Assembly: GCF_002127265.1 (NCBI RefSeq)
Contig: NZ_NFUU01000001.1
Location: 124,001-188,000, forward strand
Direction: 5' to 3'
DNA length: 64,000 nt
Source of the DNA: Hydrogenophaga sp. IBVHS1
Lineage (GTDB): Bacteria > Pseudomonadota > Gammaproteobacteria > Burkholderiales > Burkholderiaceae_C
Shown: positions 61,001-64,000 of the stretch, piece by piece
Numbering within the stretch: position 1 is the first letter of the stretch
How the letters are laid out: each line of letters opens with the position of its first letter
Notes under the pieces: model-generated
Told to the model about the DNA's origin: nothing
Databases searched by the model: none
The model's input: only the letters and a program-made list of their open reading frames with translations
Made by a program: the position numbers and the translations under genes

Positions 61001-63946
61001 AACCTGGACGTGATCCGCGCGGCCGACTGGCTGATCGACCTCGGCCCGGAGGGCGGCGACGCAGGCGGCCTGGTGGTGGCCGAAGGCCCGCCTGAGGTCA
61101 TGCGCGAGCACCCCACCAGCCACACCGCGAAGGCCCTGCGCGATTACGCACTCTCCATGGGCGAGGTGCACGAGGTCAACGAACCCGGTGTCGGGCATCG
61201 ATACCGCGCCGCAGTTCGACCCCGTCGCAAGCCGCGCCATTCCAACGCAATTCAGATCGTCAACGCCAAGGAACACAACCTGAAGAACCTGAGCGTGGAC
61301 ATCCCGCGCGGCAAGTTCAATGTGATCTCCGGTGTCTCCGGTTCGGGCAAGAGCACGCTGGCGTTCGACATCCTCTTCAACGAAGGCCAGCGCCGCTACC
61401 TGGAAAGCCTGAACGCCTACGCGCGCAGCATCGTGCAGCCGGCCGGGCGGCCTGAGGTGGACGCGGTGTATGGCATTCCGCCCACCGTGGCGATCGAGCA
61501 GCGGCTCTCGCGCGGCGGGCGCAAGAGCACGGTGGGCACCACCACCGAGGTGTGGCATTTCCTGCGCCTGCTCTACGTGAAGCTCGGCACGCAGCACTGC
61601 GTGCACGACGGGGCGGCGGTGATGCCGCAAAGCGCCGACAGCATCGCGGCGGCCATCCTTTCGCGCTACAAGGGCAAGCACATTGGCCTGCTGGCGCCGC
61701 TGGTGGTCAACCGCAAAGGGGTCTACACCGAGCTGGCCGACTGGGCGCGTCCGCGAGGGCACACCCATCTGCGCGTGGACGGCGAGTTCCTGCCCACCAC
61801 CGGCTTCCCGCGCATCGACCGTTTCAAGGAACACACCATCGAGCTGCCGGTGGCCGACTTCGTGGTCAGCGCCGACCACGAGGCCGCGCTGCGCCAGCAA
61901 CTCAACAAAGCGTTGGAGATCGGCAAGGGCGTGGTGCATGTGCTCACGCCGCTGGACGGCCTGGCGCAGGCGCTGGCTGAAGGCGCGTCCACGCGCGAGC
62001 TCGGCAAGCTGGAGGTGTTCTCCACCACACGCGCCTGCCCGGTCTGCGCCACCAGCTACCCCGAACTTGACCCGCGCCTTTTCTCCTACAACAGCAAGCA
62101 TGGCTGGTGCCCCGATTGCGTGGGCACCGGCGTGGCGCTCTCGCGCGACCAGCGCAAGGTGCTCGACGACTCGGTGCGCGACGACAAGGAACGCGGACGA
62201 GAACAGAGTTTTGCCGAACCCGAGGTGGAAGACATCGTGGACCAGGCCTGCCCCACCTGCGAGGGCACGCGACTGAACGCACAGGCGCGCGCGGTTCGAT
62301 TCGCTGGGGTGGGCATCACCGACGTGGCGCGGCTCGCGGTGGGTGATGTGCGCCTTTGGGTGAAAGGGTTGCTGAAGGACACAGGCATGAGTCAGCGCGA
62401 ATCCGACATCGCCCGCGACCTGCTGCCCGAAATCGAAAGCCGCCTCGCGTTTCTTGAAGAAGTGGGCCTGAACTACCTCACGCTGGACCGGGGCGCGCCC
62501 ACGCTGTCCGGCGGCGAAGCCCAGCGCATCCGCCTGGCCGCGCAGCTCGGCAGCAACCTGCAAGGGGTGTGCTACGTGCTGGACGAACCCACCATCGGCC
62601 TGCACGCGCGCGACAACGCCATCTTGCTCAATGCGCTGCACAAACTCGGCGAGCAAGGCAACACGCTGGTGGTGGTCGAGCACGACGAAGACACCATCCG
62701 CCGCGCCGACCACATCATCGACATTGGCCCCAGCGCGGGCAAACGCGGTGGGCGTGTGGTGGCGCAGGGCTCGGTGGCCGATCTGTCGGCGAACTCGGAG
62801 TCGGTGACAGGGCGCTATCTGCTGCATGCGATGAAGCACCCGCTGCAGGCGAGGCGCCCGGTCTTGCCAGCGAGTGCCACCGATCACTGGCTCCAGGTGA
62901 AAGCAGCCCAGCTGCACAACCTGAACCAGCTCGACGCGTCCGTGCCACTGCAGCGCCTGGTCGTCATCACCGGCGTCTCGGGATCGGGAAAGTCCACGCT
63001 GGCGCGCGACGTGTTGCTGACCAACGTGGCCACCGCCGTGAGCCAGCGAAGCACCTTTGCCGGGCGCACTGCCTGGGACAAAGGGCAGCGCCCCACGTGG
63101 ACCGGTTGCGAAAAGCTGCTGGGCACCGAAGTGGTGGACCGCGTGCTCGAAGTCGATCAGACGCCCATAGGCAAGACGCCGCGCAGCTGCCCAGCCACCT
63201 ACATCGGCTTCTGGGACACGGTGCGCAAGCTGTTTGCCGACACGCTCGAAGCCAAGGCGCGCGGCTACGCCCCGGGGCGTTTCAGCTTCAATACCGGCGA
63301 AGGTCGTTGCCCCGGCTGCGAAGGGCAGGGCATGCGCACGATCGAGATGAGCTTCCTGCCCGACGTGAAGGTGCCGTGCGAGGTCTGCCACGGCGCGCGC
63401 TTCAACCCCGAGACGCTGGCCGTGACGTGGAAGGGCAAGAGCATCGGGGATGTGCTGCGAATGGAGGTGGACGAGGCGGTCGAGTTCTTCGCTTCCATGC
63501 CCAACATCGCGCACCCCTTGCAACTGCTGAAGGATGTGGGGCTGGGCTACCTCACGCTGGGCCAGCCCAGCCCCACGCTGTCGGGCGGCGAAGCGCAGCG
63601 CATCAAACTGGTGACCGAACTCAGCAAGGTGCGTGACGACGTGACGCGTCGCGGGCAGAAGGCCCCGCACACGCTGTATGTGCTGGACGAACCCACGGTG
63701 GGCCTGCACATGGCCGACGTGGAAAAACTCATCCGCGTGCTGCACCGCCTGGTGGATGGCGGCCACAGCGTGGTGGTGATCGAGCACGACCTGGACGTGA
63801 TGGCCGAGGCCGACTGGATCATCGACCTGGGTCCAGAAGGCGGGGCGGGCGGTGGCCGCATCGTGGCCGCTGCACCGCCCGATGAAGTGGTGCGGCTGGA
63901 CACGCATACGGGGCGTGTGCTGGGGCCGGTGCTGGCGCGGGTGTGA
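58061..63946 (+). CDS. uvrA: Double-length UvrA-like excinuclease ABC subunit (tandem UvrA fusion)
   Basis: A 1961-residue protein holding two UvrA-like halves in one chain (about residues 1-1060 and 1061-1961). Four ABC ATPase domains are visible by Walker A motifs near residues 62 (GPSGSGKSS), 715 (GVSGSGKSSL), 1089 (GVSGSGKSTLAFD) and 1637 (GVSGSGKSTLARD), with four LSGGE signatures. Paired zinc-finger cysteines occur in both halves (YTECPSCRGARL; EGRCPGCEGQGM). Normal UvrA is about 940 residues. Related long proteins occur in Burkholderiales; this is probably a paralog of the canonical UvrA, so the gene name gives the family only. Confidence 0.9.
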   Translation: MSDAFLPAELSAAAISTASPADGIEQSMEGGSGLIRIRGARQHNLKNLDLDIRTGELTVVTGPSGSGKSSLVFDTLFAEGQRRYVETFSAYARQFLDRMDKPAVDRVEGVPPAIAIDQTNPVRSSRSTVGTMTELNDHLKLLFARGADLFDRETGAPVRHDSPESIFAELQARAAAAGDPRLVVTFPVELPVSTTPEEVEQWLSASGYTRVQAERTVQREAAAEPEAKGKKKAKPVIEAVKLLDVVADRFRMSTTEPVRVMEAIEVGLKRGGGKLMVYALKLESDPHSGEPDIWRFSTGLHCPESDIRYAEPTPSMFSFNSAVGACEACRGFGRVIGVDYGLVIPNDKLTLRAGAIKVFQTPAWKECQDDMMRHAEAAGIPRDTPWAKLTPEQQQWVKGGSPQWNGKWNQQWYGVDRFFVYLESKAYKMHIRVLLSKYRSYTECPSCRGARLKNDSLLWRIGTRAQADAVLPADKRYMPQGVKWSRAQLEALPGLCLHDLMLMPLDRLRTFFSTLDEALPPAGSDASGQAQALRLLLDEINTRVRYLCEVGIGYLTLDRQSRTLSGGEVQRINLTTALGTSLVNTLFVLDEPSIGLHPRDMARIVDAMLRLRDAGNTLVVVEHDPAVMLAADRLIDMGPGPGERGGEIVFDGTPEAIRTADTLTGAYLGSRKTVGMGFKRMVTDNTPRLILEGAREHNLKNVSVEFPLQRMVVVTGVSGSGKSSLIQDVLAPALLRHFGKSTDSPGAHDRLLGADHLSEVVFVDQSPIGKTARSNPVSYVGAWDAIRALFADAPLARQRSYTPAKFSFNSGDGRCPTCGGSGFEHVEMQFLSDVYLRCPDCDGKRYRPEILEVKIERAGRHFNVADVLDRTVSEAAALFASDREVIRALQPIVDVGLEYVKLGQPVPTLSGGEAQRLKLAGFLAEAAKSASASRQPLSRKGTLFLFDEPTTGLHFDDIAKLMRSLRKLLDAGHSLVVIEHNLDVIRAADWLIDLGPEGGDAGGLVVAEGPPEVMREHPTSHTAKALRDYALSMGEVHEVNEPGVGHRYRAAVRPRRKPRHSNAIQIVNAKEHNLKNLSVDIPRGKFNVISGVSGSGKSTLAFDILFNEGQRRYLESLNAYARSIVQPAGRPEVDAVYGIPPTVAIEQRLSRGGRKSTVGTTTEVWHFLRLLYVKLGTQHCVHDGAAVMPQSADSIAAAILSRYKGKHIGLLAPLVVNRKGVYTELADWARPRGHTHLRVDGEFLPTTGFPRIDRFKEHTIELPVADFVVSADHEAALRQQLNKALEIGKGVVHVLTPLDGLAQALAEGASTRELGKLEVFSTTRACPVCATSYPELDPRLFSYNSKHGWCPDCVGTGVALSRDQRKVLDDSVRDDKERGREQSFAEPEVEDIVDQACPTCEGTRLNAQARAVRFAGVGITDVARLAVGDVRLWVKGLLKDTGMSQRESDIARDLLPEIESRLAFLEEVGLNYLTLDRGAPTLSGGEAQRIRLAAQLGSNLQGVCYVLDEPTIGLHARDNAILLNALHKLGEQGNTLVVVEHDEDTIRRADHIIDIGPSAGKRGGRVVAQGSVADLSANSESVTGRYLLHAMKHPLQARRPVLPASATDHWLQVKAAQLHNLNQLDASVPLQRLVVITGVSGSGKSTLARDVLLTNVATAVSQRSTFAGRTAWDKGQRPTWTGCEKLLGTEVVDRVLEVDQTPIGKTPRSCPATYIGFWDTVRKLFADTLEAKARGYAPGRFSFNTGEGRCPGCEGQGMRTIEMSFLPDVKVPCEVCHGARFNPETLAVTWKGKSIGDVLRMEVDEAVEFFASMPNIAHPLQLLKDVGLGYLTLGQPSPTLSGGEAQRIKLVTELSKVRDDVTRRGQKAPHTLYVLDEPTVGLHMADVEKLIRVLHRLVDGGHSVVVIEHDLDVMAEADWIIDLGPEGGAGGGRIVAAAPPDEVVRLDTHTGRVLGPVLARV

Positions 63947-63950
63947 TCGC

Positions 63951-64000
63951 TTGACCCAGCACCAGGTCATCCACATTCAGGCCGAGGCGCCGGCCAAGCC
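63951..64000 (+). CDS. Possible start of the next gene (partial)
   Basis: A TTG four bases after uvrA opens a frame reading (M)TQHQVIHIQAEAPAKP to the window edge. The text could be the N-terminus of a small betaproteobacterial cysteine-cluster protein, but only 17 residues are visible and there is no strong ribosome-binding site. I do not assign a function. Confidence 0.35.
   Translation, partial: MTQHQVIHIQAEAPAK

Noticed and set aside
60332..63976. A very long open frame on the minus strand (about 1200 codons) opposite uvrA
   Set aside because: It lies wholly opposite the well-supported uvrA gene, has low-complexity H/A/R/G-rich content and no recognisable domain. Long antisense frames are expected at this GC content.

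Overview
The window looks like a high-GC chromosome segment from a betaproteobacterium of the Comamonadaceae; a Hydrogenophaga-like genus is my best guess. The reasons are the end of the spc and alpha ribosomal operons in betaproteobacterial order, a protein of the Comamonadaceae FFLEELY-motif type, a double-length UvrA, and a LiuR-type leucine/isovalerate regulon. There is no sign of phage, transposase or CRISPR. Almost all of the DNA codes for protein, and no gap between genes exceeds about 250 bases.

Layout. 1-6535: ribosomal proteins and partners (rplF end, rplR, rpsE, rpmD, rplO, secY, infA, rpmJ, rpsM, rpsK, rpsD, rpoA, rplQ). An initiator tRNA-fMet (6553-6629) and a terminator follow. 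6710-11284: an acyl-CoA ligase/metallo-hydrolase pair, an FFLEELY-type protein and an alpha/beta hydrolase. 11206-13785: phenylalanine and tyrosine catabolism (phhA, hppD) with a divergent Lrp/AsnC regulator and a candidate operator. 13873-22777: housekeeping genes (GNAT, corC-like, lnt, glyQS, gmhB, plsC, a YgjP-type peptidase). 22778-31426: LiuR-type MerR regulator, two LiuR-like operators, and an apparent operon of thioesterase, isovaleryl-CoA dehydrogenase, carbonic anhydrase, aceK, thiolase and a second acyl-CoA dehydrogenase. 31453-34548: intergenic inverted repeats and trkA-trkH. 34551-36835: GST, rhodanese, YchJ-type and HAD proteins. 36800-46113: AraC regulator divergent from the rest of leucine catabolism (mccB, acyl-CoA dehydrogenase, liuC, DUF4126, mccA, ghrA, liuE). 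46127-48203: LysE exporter, YbaK deacylase, DUF1289, HCCA-isomerase-like protein. 48409-51545: a large FG-GAP/RTX surface protein. 51713-56256: a two-subunit NAD-linked formate dehydrogenase. 56354-63946: usp, an orphan ABC binding protein and the tandem UvrA; a possible gene start runs off the end.

How the genes work together. The two liu blocks give every step from isovaleryl-CoA to acetoacetate plus acetyl-CoA: IVD, MCC alpha and beta, methylglutaconyl-CoA hydratase and HMG-CoA lyase. Carbonic anhydrase (bicarbonate for the carboxylase) and AceK (control of the glyoxylate bypass, needed for growth on acetyl-CoA) lie inside the first operon, which begins 37 bases after a perfect 24-bp palindrome of the LiuR type.

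Most notable observations: (1) the FG-GAP gene has seven near-identical 213-bp units, as expected for a seven-bladed propeller. A further 344-bp repeat-derived segment flanked by CTCG has landed in its C-terminal tail and thrown the tail out of frame; removing it on paper restores the frame. (2) The formate dehydrogenase has a fused NuoE-NuoF beta subunit. (3) GmhB lacks both acidic residues of HAD motif IV. (4) rpsD has a promoter-like sequence immediately followed by an intrinsic terminator.
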